A stretch of 35,741 bases of DNA from Chloroflexota bacterium (GTDB lineage: Bacteria > Chloroflexota > Dehalococcoidia > Dehalococcoidales > RBG-16-60-22). Where the stretch lies: NCBI GenBank assembly GCA_016190695.1, contig JACPQC010000030.1:1-35741 (forward strand). The letters run 5' to 3'. The notes beneath the pieces are model-generated. The model had not been told where the DNA came from. It saw nothing but the letters and a program-made list of their open reading frames with translations, and did not search any database. The position numbers and the translations under genes are program-made. Below are positions 15,919-23,991 of this stretch, in pieces (position 1 is the first letter of the stretch; the number at the start of each line of letters is the position of its first letter).

Positions 15919-16908
15919 CTAGCCCAGACCGCCGGCCTCTTCACGGACCACGCGTCTGATGCGAAGGTGGAGCTCGATGATATCTTTAATATCTTTCCTG
16001 CCCGCCAGCCAATGAAAATATCCCCGGTCATCTTTGCCACCGGCGGTTTCCCTGTCCCGGACCACCTTCTCCATCTCCTTGCGCAGGCCCTTGTGCCACG
16101 CCGGCAGGACCTGTGCCAGGTCATTGATAGAGGCGGAGGCCAGCCCCATAGTAGCATAGGGCAAAGCGTATTGATTGGCGTTGAAGGCAACCGCCAGCCC
16201 GCCGGCGGCTTCCACCGCCTGGAACATGCGAAAATCGGTGATGCTGTCGCCCACCACCACCCAGCGGGACAGCGGTTCTCCGTAGCGGTCGGCGAAGCGG
16301 GTCAGTGCCTCGACCTTTCGGGAGCCGCCCACGGGCTTGATCTGAGCTATCGCCTGCCCTATTCCGATCGCTGCCAGCTTTTCCAGGAAAATACCGTCCA
16401 GCGCCCGCCTGATACGTTCGTCATCCCGGGGCGGGTAGAGGGAAAGTATGTCCGCCTCCGCCTGCTGCAACAGCGCCCTGTCCTTGTCCTCCAGCGCCTG
16501 GCTTATCTCATCGATGGGAAATGAGGTACAAGCGACATTGTGAGCAAAAATGCCGAGTCTCTGGGTAACCCGGAGGGCATACTGCTCATAAGCAGTGGTG
16601 ATTGCAAAGACCTTCCAGGCATTGGCCTCAAGCCAGGTGACCAGTTCTTCGGCGCCCGGCGTCAGGGCGACTTCGGCGGCGGCAGCAATCCGCTCCTCGT
16701 TGATATTGTGCAGCGCCAGAAAGGGCACTATCAGCGAGAGCGTGTCGCCCGGCTCGTAGCCTTCCCTGCCCTCCAGGGTGAGCAGGTCATCGTAACGGCT
16801 GATAACCTCGAACACCTTTTCCCCGTCATGAAAAAGTTTCATCAGCTCATAGGCGTTGTCCCGCGGTGATAACGGCCCCTCAAGATCGAAGGCAATAAAG
16901 TTCGCCAT
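15919..16908 (-). CDS. HAD-superfamily hydrolase, DxE variant (EhaR-like)
   Basis: HAD phosphatase-like protein of 329 residues. Motif I is FDLEGPLSP near the N-terminus: the nucleophile Asp8 is kept, but the usual second Asp is Glu10, which alters the acid/base position. Motif II is probably ITTAYEQYA (about 104-112). Motif III is a Lys in PVGGSRK, and motif IV is VVGDSITDFRM. The central cap is large. This style recalls HAD proteins of methanogens linked to the energy-converting hydrogenase Eha cluster (EhaR, COG4030); that link is from memory and not certain. The ATG start has an AGAGG-like site. It lies 83 nt upstream of the VWA gene and could be cotranscribed. Substrate unknown. Confidence 0.75.
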   Translation of the reverse strand: MANFIAFDLEGPLSPRDNAYELMKLFHDGEKVFEVISRYDDLLTLEGREGYEPGDTLSLIVPFLALHNINEERIAAAAEVALTPGAEELVTWLEANAWKVFAITTAYEQYALRVTQRLGIFAHNVACTSFPIDEISQALEDKDRALLQQAEADILSLYPPRDDERIRRALDGIFLEKLAAIGIGQAIAQIKPVGGSRKVEALTRFADRYGEPLSRWVVVGDSITDFRMFQAVEAAGGLAVAFNANQYALPYATMGLASASINDLAQVLPAWHKGLRKEMEKVVRDRETAGGKDDRGYFHWLAGRKDIKDIIELHLRIRRVVREEAGGLG

Positions 16909-17019
16909 TTTCGCCTCTGCTATCCAGTTTTGTTCGGTGACATATCAAGGCTAATGTGATGTCCCGCAAATAAGTTGAAAAACTTCGACTTGCTCAAGCT
17001 GCCATTACAGCGTAGGCTG

Positions 17020-17049
17020 GAATCCAGAAATAAGAGGGCATCTGGATTC
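17020..17049. repeat. 9-bp inverted repeat in the gap between the formyltransferase and HAD genes
   Basis: GAATCCAGA (17020-17028) and TCTGGATTC (17041-17049) are perfect arms around a 12-nt loop. No T-run follows on either strand, so termination is doubtful; a dispersed hairpin repeat is more likely. The rest of 16909-17067 holds nothing else recognised. Confidence 0.5.
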
Positions 17050-17067
17050 TGGCCTCCGCCAGTTAGT

Positions 17068-17913
17068 TCAAGTTATTTCCGAGACAGGATAATAGTTGCC
17101 GCAAAGCGCCTTATCAACCTCAGCGGTGAGGTCGTAGCCATCGACAGGCTCTCCCCGGGCATCGGTCAGCCTCCAGGGAGGCACTACTCTTATTTTACCG
17201 TGACTGAAGGCCTTGAGGGTAGCGATGATCAGGGGAAATTCCCTGGCCAGGCCGTGCTCGCGGATAAGTTTGAACAGGGCATTATTTTCGCCCTGCTTGT
17301 CCCTCACTTCCCGTACCGGCCGGCCGCTTATCTCCGCCCAGAGAGGGTCAAAAGCCCCACCCCTGATGGGGAAGGTGCAATAGGTGGCCACCGGCCCCCG
17401 GTCCAACTCCGGCGTGACCAGGTGCATCATCACCCCGCTAGAGCCAGCGCCACTCTCGATGAGCTGCCAGATGACCTGCTGCCAGGTACCTGCCGGACCG
17501 CCCGGGGCAGCCGGGTGCAGGTTTATCATGCCGTAGCGCCGGCACATCTCCTCGCCGACGATGAGCATGTATCCCGCCAGCACGCACAGGTCAGGCTGAA
17601 AGCCCTTTAACCTCTCCATGACGGCGCGGTCGTATTCCAGCCGCCAGTCTCCGGCGTCCCCAACCCGGCCGGCCAGGAACTTACGGTGGGACAGCCGGAC
17701 AAGGGGGATGTCATAGCCGAGCACCATATCAGCAAACCGGTCGCTCTCTGCAGACTCGCCCGGCTCACGGTTAGAAAAGACAAAGGCGATCCGGCCGGCG
17801 ATCTCCCCGCTCTTAATACCCTTCATCACCACTTCAAAGAGATCGCAGGCCGCCTGGTCCCTGCCTGTGGAGAACCAGCCGAACTGGTAGCCTTGTTCCC
17901 CTGGATTCTGCAT
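17068..17913 (-). CDS. Divergent PurN-like formyltransferase-fold protein
   Basis: Formyltransferase-fold protein of 281 residues. The catalytic triad of GAR transformylase is recognisable as Asn131 and His133 (INLHPAAPGGPAGTW) and Asp171 (VTPELDRGP). The loop after the His differs strongly from PurN (HPSLLP is replaced by HPAAPGGPAG), and the N-terminal GxGSN phosphate loop is replaced by FGWFSTGRDQAA. A C-terminal extension beyond about 200 is not found in ordinary PurN (about 200-210 residues). A role in purine synthesis is therefore doubtful; another one-carbon transfer or a ligand-binding role is possible. The ATG has AGGA 5 nt upstream and starts 7 nt after the PHP gene, so the two form a unit. 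Confidence 0.7.
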   Translation of the reverse strand: MQNPGEQGYQFGWFSTGRDQAACDLFEVVMKGIKSGEIAGRIAFVFSNREPGESAESDRFADMVLGYDIPLVRLSHRKFLAGRVGDAGDWRLEYDRAVMERLKGFQPDLCVLAGYMLIVGEEMCRRYGMINLHPAAPGGPAGTWQQVIWQLIESGAGSSGVMMHLVTPELDRGPVATYCTFPIRGGAFDPLWAEISGRPVREVRDKQGENNALFKLIREHGLAREFPLIIATLKAFSHGKIRVVPPWRLTDARGEPVDGYDLTAEVDKALCGNYYPVSEIT

Positions 17914-17920
17914 AGCTTTC

Positions 17921-18577
17921 CTAGGTCAGGCTGGACAGGAATGACTTGAACTTGGCCCAGGTGCTGTTGATATGGGCGAGCGGGTTGGTCCTGTGGCCAT
18001 AGACCTTGCCCTGTTCCAGGGCCTGCAGAAAATCGTCTCGGCCCTTGAACTCAGGCATCTCTACGTAGGCATGGCCGATCTCGCTGGGGGTGTGCGCATC
18101 GCTGCCGGCAGTGCAACGCAAACTGTACCTCTGGGCGAAGGTTTTGGCCCGGGCCGAGCTGCGCAGAAAGGGACTGCGCGCGTTGAACACCTCGACGAAG
18201 TCCAGTTTGTCTGCTACCTTCTCTATCATCGGGCTGCCCAGCGCCGACCCCCTGACCGTGTCATAGGGGTGAGGCACACCAACCAGGCCGCCCTGCGCCC
18301 TTATCCGCGCTATCGCTTCTTCAATGGGTATCCTGCTGGGCACTGTCTCGGTGAGGAACATGCCCATTATCTCACCGTAGGGGGTGAGCACTTCCTCGGC
18401 GACGATGACGGTGAACGGGGCCAGTTTCTGCATCTCCAGCGCCCCCTCCACCGTGCCGTGGTCGGCTATGGCAATGCAATTTATGCCCAGCTCAACACAG
18501 CGGCTGACTATCTGCTCCAGAGGAGTATCGCAGTCCAGCGAGTACCTGGTGTGAATGTGAAAATCAGCTTTTAACAA
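17921..18577 (-). CDS. PHP-domain metal-dependent phosphoesterase
   Basis: PHP-superfamily phosphoesterase of 218 residues, a compact single-domain form. Metal ligands are visible in order: H7 and H9 (FHIHTRYS), ADHGT with Asp-His, the Glu in AEEVLTPYGEIMG, the His in GVPHPYD, and the final GSDAHT. Such proteins hydrolyse nucleoside 3',5'-bisphosphates, oligoribonucleotides or small phosphate monoesters (YciV/RnaseAM and related families). The start is a TTG at 18575-18577 with a GGAG about 13 nt upstream, so the exact start is not firm. It precedes the PurN-like gene by 7 nt and follows the pepP-like gene by 57 nt, in an AT-rich spacer that may hold a promoter. Confidence 0.85.
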   Translation of the reverse strand: MLKADFHIHTRYSLDCDTPLEQIVSRCVELGINCIAIADHGTVEGALEMQKLAPFTVIVAEEVLTPYGEIMGMFLTETVPSRIPIEEAIARIRAQGGLVGVPHPYDTVRGSALGSPMIEKVADKLDFVEVFNARSPFLRSSARAKTFAQRYSLRCTAGSDAHTPSEIGHAYVEMPEFKGRDDFLQALEQGKVYGHRTNPLAHINSTWAKFKSFLSSLT

Positions 18578-18634
18578 TCGCCAGAGCGCTCCTCTCCGGC
18601 AATATAATACAAATAATATCGAAGGCTGTTCCTG

Positions 18635-19720
18635 TCACCTATACCTTACCTCGGAACCGGCGGCGGACTTTGACAGGGACACCGCCCGTCCCCCTTCAAT
18701 AATGGCCATGTCTTCGATCCTGACGCCACCCCACCCCGGCAGGTAAATGCCCGGCTCGATGGTGAACACCATGCCCCCCTCCAGCCTGTCCCCGGAGCCG
18801 GCGCCGAGACGGGGCATCTCATGGGCGGCCAGGCCGACGCCGTGTCCCAGGGCATGCCCGAAGGCCTCGCCGTAACCTGCCTCGGTGATGACCGCCCTGG
18901 CCGAGGCGTCCGCCTGCTCGCCGGTCATCCCTTCGCTGATGATGGCCAGCGCCGTAAGCTGGGCGCCCAGGACGATATCATATATCCTGTTAAAGGTGTC
19001 ATCAGGACTGCCGGGGCAAAGGGTGCGGGTCAGGTCGCTACAATAGCCCTCAACCCTGGCGCCCAGGTCGATAACCACCGGCTCGCCGGCGCCGATGCGT
19101 CGCTCCGAAGGCCGGGCATGTGGCAACGCCGAGTTCGGGCCTGAGGCCACGATGATATCGAACGGCATGCCCTGGCTTCCGTTTTCTCGCAGGAACTTTT
19201 CAATCTGCCAGGCAAGCTCCTTCTCGGTCATGCCCGGACGGATGATATCGCGGGCGTACTCCTGGGCGCTGAGAGCTATCCTGGCAGCGCCGGCGATGTG
19301 CTCTATCTCCCCCGGCTCTTTCACCGCCCTGAGCTTTTCCACCAGTCCTTCCACAGGCATCAATCCGACCGCGTTCTGCCCTTTCACCGCCTCGCCCATC
19401 TGCCGAAGCCCGGCGACGGTGACGTGGCCTGCCTCAAATCCCAGCCGGCCGGAAAACCCGCCCAACAGCTCGCCAAACCAGTGTACCATATCCCCGGCCG
19501 TCCGAAAAATCTCGTAGTCCGGGGATTGCAGCTTGACCTGCTCTACATAGCGAAAGTCCGTGGCCATGACGGCCCTGTCCGGCGTGATGAACAGGATGCC
19601 CGCTGAACCGTCGAAACCAGAAAGATAGCGCCGGTTCTCCGGCTGAGAGATCAATATGCCACCGACCTCTCTCTCCGGCAGCGCCTGGCGAAGCCGCTGT
19701 AACCGCTCTTTGAAGCTCAT
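18635..19720 (-). CDS. M24-family Xaa-Pro aminopeptidase
   Basis: Metallopeptidase of the PepP/PepQ group, 361 residues, removing N-terminal residues before proline. The creatinase-like N-terminal domain (about 1-130) contains [12 protein letters not shown]. The catalytic pita-bread domain carries the dinuclear metal ligands: two Asp in [18 protein letters not shown], His in [14 protein letters not shown], Glu in [13 protein letters not shown] and Glu in VRIED. The ATG overlaps the xerC stop by 4 nt (ATGA), so it is translationally coupled and is the last gene of the dprA-topA-xerC run. Aminopeptidase and dipeptidase (prolidase) forms cannot be separated by eye. Confidence 0.92.
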   Translation of the reverse strand: MSFKERLQRLRQALPEREVGGILISQPENRRYLSGFDGSAGILFITPDRAVMATDFRYVEQVKLQSPDYEIFRTAGDMVHWFGELLGGFSGRLGFEAGHVTVAGLRQMGEAVKGQNAVGLMPVEGLVEKLRAVKEPGEIEHIAGAARIALSAQEYARDIIRPGMTEKELAWQIEKFLRENGSQGMPFDIIVASGPNSALPHARPSERRIGAGEPVVIDLGARVEGYCSDLTRTLCPGSPDDTFNRIYDIVLGAQLTALAIISEGMTGEQADASARAVITEAGYGEAFGHALGHGVGLAAHEMPRLGAGSGDRLEGGMVFTIEPGIYLPGWGGVRIEDMAIIEGGRAVSLSKSAAGSEVRYR

Positions 19721-20643
19721 TCGACTCCTTCCCTGGCCATAGGATGCGCCGCAAGGTAGATCTTTTTGGCCTGGCTCCTGGTCACGTGGGTATATACCTG
19801 GGTGGAAGACAGGCTGACATGGCCCAGCAGTTCCTGCACCACCCTCAGGTCAGCCCCACCTTCAAGCATGTGCGTGGCGCAGGTATGCCTCATGGTGTGG
19901 GGATGGGCCTCCCTGTTCAGGGCCAGGGCGTGCTTTGCCACCATCTTCTGCACCCAGCGCGGGGACAGCCGCCCCCCGTATCTGTTGACGAACAGCGCCC
20001 CCCGGTCCCTCCTGTCTCCCACCAGGACGGGGCGGCCCCCTTCCAAATAGGTCCTGAGCGCCCGGGCCGCCGGCTCGCCCATCAGGGCCACCCTCTCCTT
20101 CGACCTCTTGCCCAGGACACGAACTTCACGGGCGGCCAAGTCAACACGGCTCACGTCCAGGCCGACAAGCTCGCTTACCCTGATGCCGGAGGCGTAGAGC
20201 AACTCCATTATGGCGCGGTCACGAAGGCCCACCGGAGTGGATGTTTCCAGCGCTTCTATCAGCTTGTAGGCCTCTTTCACGGTGAGAAACGGTGGCAACT
20301 TTCGCTCCAACTTGGGAGATCTGGTCTTCTTTATCGAGTTAGCTGACAGCAGTCCCTCGCGCTCCAGGTAGCGGAACAGCGAGCGCACCGCCGACAGTTT
20401 GCGGGCTATGCTGGAGCGGGCCACCCCCTGCCCCATCAGCCAGCCGGAGAAGTCCCGCAGGACGCGGCGGTCGACTTCTCTGAGAGTAGTTATCCCCCTG
20501 GCAACTAGGAACTGGAAAAAGCCCTTTTCAACGCCGCGGAAGCGGTTGCCCAGCAGGTCACTGGTATAGTTGCGCACAGTATAAGGCGAGAAGTTTCGCT
20601 CAGCCCTGAGATAATCAATATACTTTTCCAGGACCTCTTGCAT
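19717..20643 (-). CDS. xerC: Tyrosine recombinase XerC/XerD
   Basis: Chromosome-dimer-resolving tyrosine recombinase of 308 residues, normal for XerC/D. The N-terminal SAM-like core-binding domain is at about 1-100. The catalytic residues are all present: Arg155 (ASGIRVSEL), a lysine in the LGKRSKER turn (about 179), His249 and Arg252 (HPHTMRH), His275 (LLGHVSLSS) and nucleophile Tyr284 (TQVYTHV). It sits 3 nt after topA and overlaps the pepP-like gene by 4 nt. Placement beside topA and dprA, rather than within a mobile element, supports the housekeeping Xer role. XerC versus XerD cannot be settled from one sequence. Confidence 0.9.
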   Translation of the reverse strand: MQEVLEKYIDYLRAERNFSPYTVRNYTSDLLGNRFRGVEKGFFQFLVARGITTLREVDRRVLRDFSGWLMGQGVARSSIARKLSAVRSLFRYLEREGLLSANSIKKTRSPKLERKLPPFLTVKEAYKLIEALETSTPVGLRDRAIMELLYASGIRVSELVGLDVSRVDLAAREVRVLGKRSKERVALMGEPAARALRTYLEGGRPVLVGDRRDRGALFVNRYGGRLSPRWVQKMVAKHALALNREAHPHTMRHTCATHMLEGGADLRVVQELLGHVSLSSTQVYTHVTRSQAKKIYLAAHPMAREGVE

Positions 20644-20646
20644 GGC

Positions 20647-22740
20647 CTAGCCCTGCCCTTTGGCTTCCTTGTGGCCGCACTTGGTACATTTCACCCAGCT
20701 TTTCCGGTATTCGGTGAGCAGCCCGCCGCACTGGGGGCAGGGCTGGGCCAGAGGCCGGGCGTTCATGGCGAACTGGCATTTGGGATAATTGCTGCACCCG
20801 TAAAAGGTGCGCCGCTTCTTGGTCACCTTCTCAACCAGGTCGCCGCCGCATTCAGGACAGCGCGCGCCGGTCTTGACCTTTATGGACTTGGTGAACTTGC
20901 ACTCCGGATATCCGCTGCAAGCCAGGAACTTGCCAAAGCGGCCCGCCTTTATCGCCAGGGGCCGGCCACACTGGGGGCACGGCTCCTCGGTAAGCTCCAC
21001 GGGGGGTTTAACCCTCTCCATTTGCTGAGAGGCCTTTTCCAGGGTACCCGCGAAAGGGTCATAGAACTCCTTCAGGGCGGCAACCCAGTCCATCTTGTGG
21101 CTGGCTATGTCGTCCAGGTAGGACTCCATCCTGGCGGTGAACTTGACGTTGACGATAAAGCGGAAGTGCTTGCTGAGCAGGTCGTTGACGAGCATGCCCA
21201 GGTCTGTGGGCCGGAAGCTGCCGCTCACTTTTTCGACATAGCCGCGGTCCTGGATGGTGGAAAGAATGGGGGCATAGGTGCTGGGACGGCCAATGCCCCA
21301 TTGCTCCAGGGCCTTGACCAGGGTAGCCTCGGTATAGCGGGGCGGCGGCTGGGTGAAATGCTGCTCGGATAAGATATCTTTCAGGTCAAGCTCGTCGCCT
21401 TTGGCCAGCCTGGGCAGGCGTTTTTCCCTGTCCTCTTCATCTGTTTCGTCCCGGCCCTCGCTGTACAGCATCATAAAGCCCGGGAACCGGTTTACTGAAC
21501 TGGTCGCCCGGAGGAGGTAGCCGGCCTGGGGAGACTTCGCCTCGATATCCACAGAGGTGCTATCAAAAACGGCTGAAGCCATCTGGCTGGCCACCATCCG
21601 CTTCCAGATAAGCTCGTAAAGTTTTAGCTGGGCTGCGTTCAGGTACGGCTTGAGCAGCGCAGGCTCCCTGTGGATGCTGGTGGGACGGATAGCTTCGTGG
21701 GCCTCCTGCGCCCCCTTTACTTTCTTGCCGAAAGAGCGCGCTTTGGCCGGCAGGAAATCGGGGCCAAATTTGCTGCCGATATACTCCCTGGTCTCGGCCA
21801 GGGCCAACTCGGACACGCGGGTAGAGTCAGTGCGCATGTAGGTTATCAGACCCACGCTGCCCTCATCGCCGACGGCCAGGCCCTCGTAAAGCTGCTGGGC
21901 GATGGCCATGGTCTGCTTGGCGGTGAAGTGGAGTTTGCGCCAGGCCTCCTGCTGCAAGGTGCTGGTAATGAAGGGGGCTGCCGGCTGGCGGGATACCTCC
22001 TTGGTGCCCACTTTGGCAACGGCGTATTTCGCTTTCCCCAGCGCCTCTTTCAGTCCGTCCGCCTCCGCCTGGTTGTGGATTTCCAGCTTGGTCCCGTCGG
22101 CCTGGCCCACCAGCCCCGCCCTGAAGGCCGCCCCCCGGGGCTTTTTGGCAAGATCGGCTTCGATGGTCCAGTATTCGGCGGGGACGAAGTCCAGTATTTC
22201 CCGCTCCCGGTTGACAATTATGCTCACCGCCACCGATTGCACCCGCCCGGCGGAGAGGCCCCGCCTCACTTTCTGCCACAGGAGGGGGCTTATCTTGTAG
22301 CCGACGAGCCGGTCCAGGACGCGCCGCGCCTGCTGGGCATTGACCAGGTTCATGTCTATGTCGCGGGGATGCTTGAAGGCGTCCTTAACAGCCTGCTCGG
22401 TTATCTCATGAAAAGTAACGCGGTAGTACGGGATTTTGTCCGCTCCGGTCACTTCGGCCAGGTGCCAGGCTATGGCCTCCCCTTCCCGGTCAGGGTCAGT
22501 AGCCAGGTAGACCGCCGAGGCCTCCTTGACCGCATGCTTCAGCTCGGAAATGAGCTTGGCCTTGGCCTTGGGCACCACGTAGCTGGGGGCGAAGTCATGG
22601 TCTACGTCCACGCCCAGCTTGCCCTTGGGCAGGTCGCGCACGTGCCCCAGCGAGGCCTTAAGGCGATAGTTGCGCCCCAGTATCTTGTCCAGGGTCCTCG
22701 CCTTGGCCGGAGATTCTACTATAACCAAGTTATTACCCAT
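20647..22740 (-). CDS. topA: DNA topoisomerase I (type IA)
   Basis: Relaxes negatively supercoiled DNA by single-strand passage. The 697-residue protein has the Toprim domain (LVIVESPAKA at the start, ATDPDREGEA at about 80-89) and the active-site Tyr in GLITYMRTDSTR (about residue 301). The C-terminus ends with three zinc-ribbon modules: two CPxCG...C-(S)xYPxC repeats with four cysteines each, and a last one ending CTKCGHK. The ATG at 22738-22740 shares its A with the dprA stop (TGATG), so it is coupled to dprA; a TTG one codon earlier is less likely. dprA-topA is a conserved pair in many bacteria. Confidence 0.97.
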   Translation of the reverse strand: MGNNLVIVESPAKARTLDKILGRNYRLKASLGHVRDLPKGKLGVDVDHDFAPSYVVPKAKAKLISELKHAVKEASAVYLATDPDREGEAIAWHLAEVTGADKIPYYRVTFHEITEQAVKDAFKHPRDIDMNLVNAQQARRVLDRLVGYKISPLLWQKVRRGLSAGRVQSVAVSIIVNREREILDFVPAEYWTIEADLAKKPRGAAFRAGLVGQADGTKLEIHNQAEADGLKEALGKAKYAVAKVGTKEVSRQPAAPFITSTLQQEAWRKLHFTAKQTMAIAQQLYEGLAVGDEGSVGLITYMRTDSTRVSELALAETREYIGSKFGPDFLPAKARSFGKKVKGAQEAHEAIRPTSIHREPALLKPYLNAAQLKLYELIWKRMVASQMASAVFDSTSVDIEAKSPQAGYLLRATSSVNRFPGFMMLYSEGRDETDEEDREKRLPRLAKGDELDLKDILSEQHFTQPPPRYTEATLVKALEQWGIGRPSTYAPILSTIQDRGYVEKVSGSFRPTDLGMLVNDLLSKHFRFIVNVKFTARMESYLDDIASHKMDWVAALKEFYDPFAGTLEKASQQMERVKPPVELTEEPCPQCGRPLAIKAGRFGKFLACSGYPECKFTKSIKVKTGARCPECGGDLVEKVTKKRRTFYGCSNYPKCQFAMNARPLAQPCPQCGGLLTEYRKSWVKCTKCGHKEAKGQG

Positions 22741-23858
22741 CAATCAACCTTTACTCCATATCCTTGCCTGGCCTCCCGCGCCAGGACAAAACTCATTGCC
22801 CACACCTGCCTGATCAGGCCCTTCAATTCCATCATGGCCAGTGTGCTGCTCACCGTCGAAACGGGCAGGCCGCTGCCCCGGCAGACCTCATCGATATGGG
22901 CCGGCTCAGCGCTCAACTGCTGCAGCAGTACGGACTCGGTATCGGAGGCCGGGATTATCTCCCGCATCTCGATTTGCCGGGCTACTGTCATCAGGTTCAG
23001 CTCTTCCAGGATGTCGGTGTAGCTCCGCACCAGTTTTGCGCCTTCCTGGATAAGCAGATTTGCGCCCCGGCTGGCCGGCGACAGCACGCTGCCCGGTATG
23101 GCGAAGACCTCCCGGTTCTGCTCCAGTGCCAGGCGGGCGGTTATCATGGCGCCGCTGGTCTCGTCGGCCTCTATTACCAGGGTGCCCAGGCTCAAGCCGC
23201 TCATGATGCGGTTGCGCCGGGGAAAGTTCTCCGCCTTCGGCCCGGCACCCAGTGGATACTCGCTTATCAAGGCCCCCTGCCCGGCGATATCCCCGGCTAG
23301 CGAGGCATTCTCCGGGGGATAGACCACGTCCACCCCGCAGGCAAGCACCGCGATGCTCCGGCCCCCGGCGGCCAGGGCGCTGCGGTGGGCAATGGTATCG
23401 ATCCCCCGCGCCAGCCCGCTGACCACGGTTACCTTGCTCCGGGCCAGGTCGGCCGCTATCTCCTCGGCCACCTGCCTGCCGTAAATAGTGGCCCGCCTCG
23501 TCCCCACCACCGCCAGGCACCACTCATCCTGCGGGGTCAGCGCGCCCCGGACATATATCAGCGGCGGGTAGTCATAGATCTCCTTGAGACGGGCGGGGTA
23601 AGCCGGGTCATCGCAGGCCAGAGCAGTGACCCCCTGCCGCTCCAGCTTCTCCGCCTCTGCGTCAACAGAGATGCGGGGCCGCCATTCACTGATAGACCTG
23701 ACCACTCCGCTGTCCAGCCCGGCCTGTCTTAGCTCGGCTGGAGTCGCCTGCCAGGCCCCCTCCAGGCTGCCGAAGTGGCTTTTCATCTGGGCGAACCTGA
23801 CCCGGCCGATGCCCGGCACCAGGTTGAAGCCTATCCAGTATTTTGTGTCCTTCTTCAA
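22740..23858 (-). CDS. dprA: DNA-processing protein DprA (Smf)
   Basis: Loads RecA onto incoming single-stranded DNA during natural transformation; it is also widespread in non-competent bacteria. The 372-residue protein has an N-terminal SAM/HhH-like part (about 1-70), a Rossmann-like DprA core (AVVGTRRATIYGR, VVSGLARGIDTIAH, VIEADETSGAMITA), and a C-terminal winged helix (about 305-360). The start is TTG 23856-23858, without a convincing Shine-Dalgarno, so a slightly different start is possible. It is the first gene of dprA-topA-xerC-pepP, overlapping topA by 1 nt. Confidence 0.95.
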   Translation of the reverse strand: MKKDTKYWIGFNLVPGIGRVRFAQMKSHFGSLEGAWQATPAELRQAGLDSGVVRSISEWRPRISVDAEAEKLERQGVTALACDDPAYPARLKEIYDYPPLIYVRGALTPQDEWCLAVVGTRRATIYGRQVAEEIAADLARSKVTVVSGLARGIDTIAHRSALAAGGRSIAVLACGVDVVYPPENASLAGDIAGQGALISEYPLGAGPKAENFPRRNRIMSGLSLGTLVIEADETSGAMITARLALEQNREVFAIPGSVLSPASRGANLLIQEGAKLVRSYTDILEELNLMTVARQIEMREIIPASDTESVLLQQLSAEPAHIDEVCRGSGLPVSTVSSTLAMMELKGLIRQVWAMSFVLAREARQGYGVKVD

Positions 23859-23936
23859 AGCACTTTATTCTAGCACAGATATGACCACCCGACAACGCAA
23901 CAGCTTTGCCCTGAAGAAGCAACACCGCCAGACAAG

Positions 23937-23964
23937 AAAAAAGCCCCGGACGGATATCCGGGGC
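23937..23964 (-). terminator. Rho-independent terminator of the first alpha-glucan phosphorylase gene
   Basis: On the minus strand an 8-bp perfect GC-rich stem, GCCCCGGA/TCCGGGGC (23943-23964), with a 6-nt loop is followed directly by TTTTTT. It lies about 28 nt past the phosphorylase stop and separates it from dprA. Confidence 0.88.
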
Positions 23965-23991
23965 CTTGATAGAACAAAGGCTACTCTGGCA

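Noticed and set aside
19717-20643. XerC as the integrase of a mobile element
   Set aside because: It is embedded and coupled in dprA-topA-xerC-pepP, a housekeeping context, with no att-like repeats around it.
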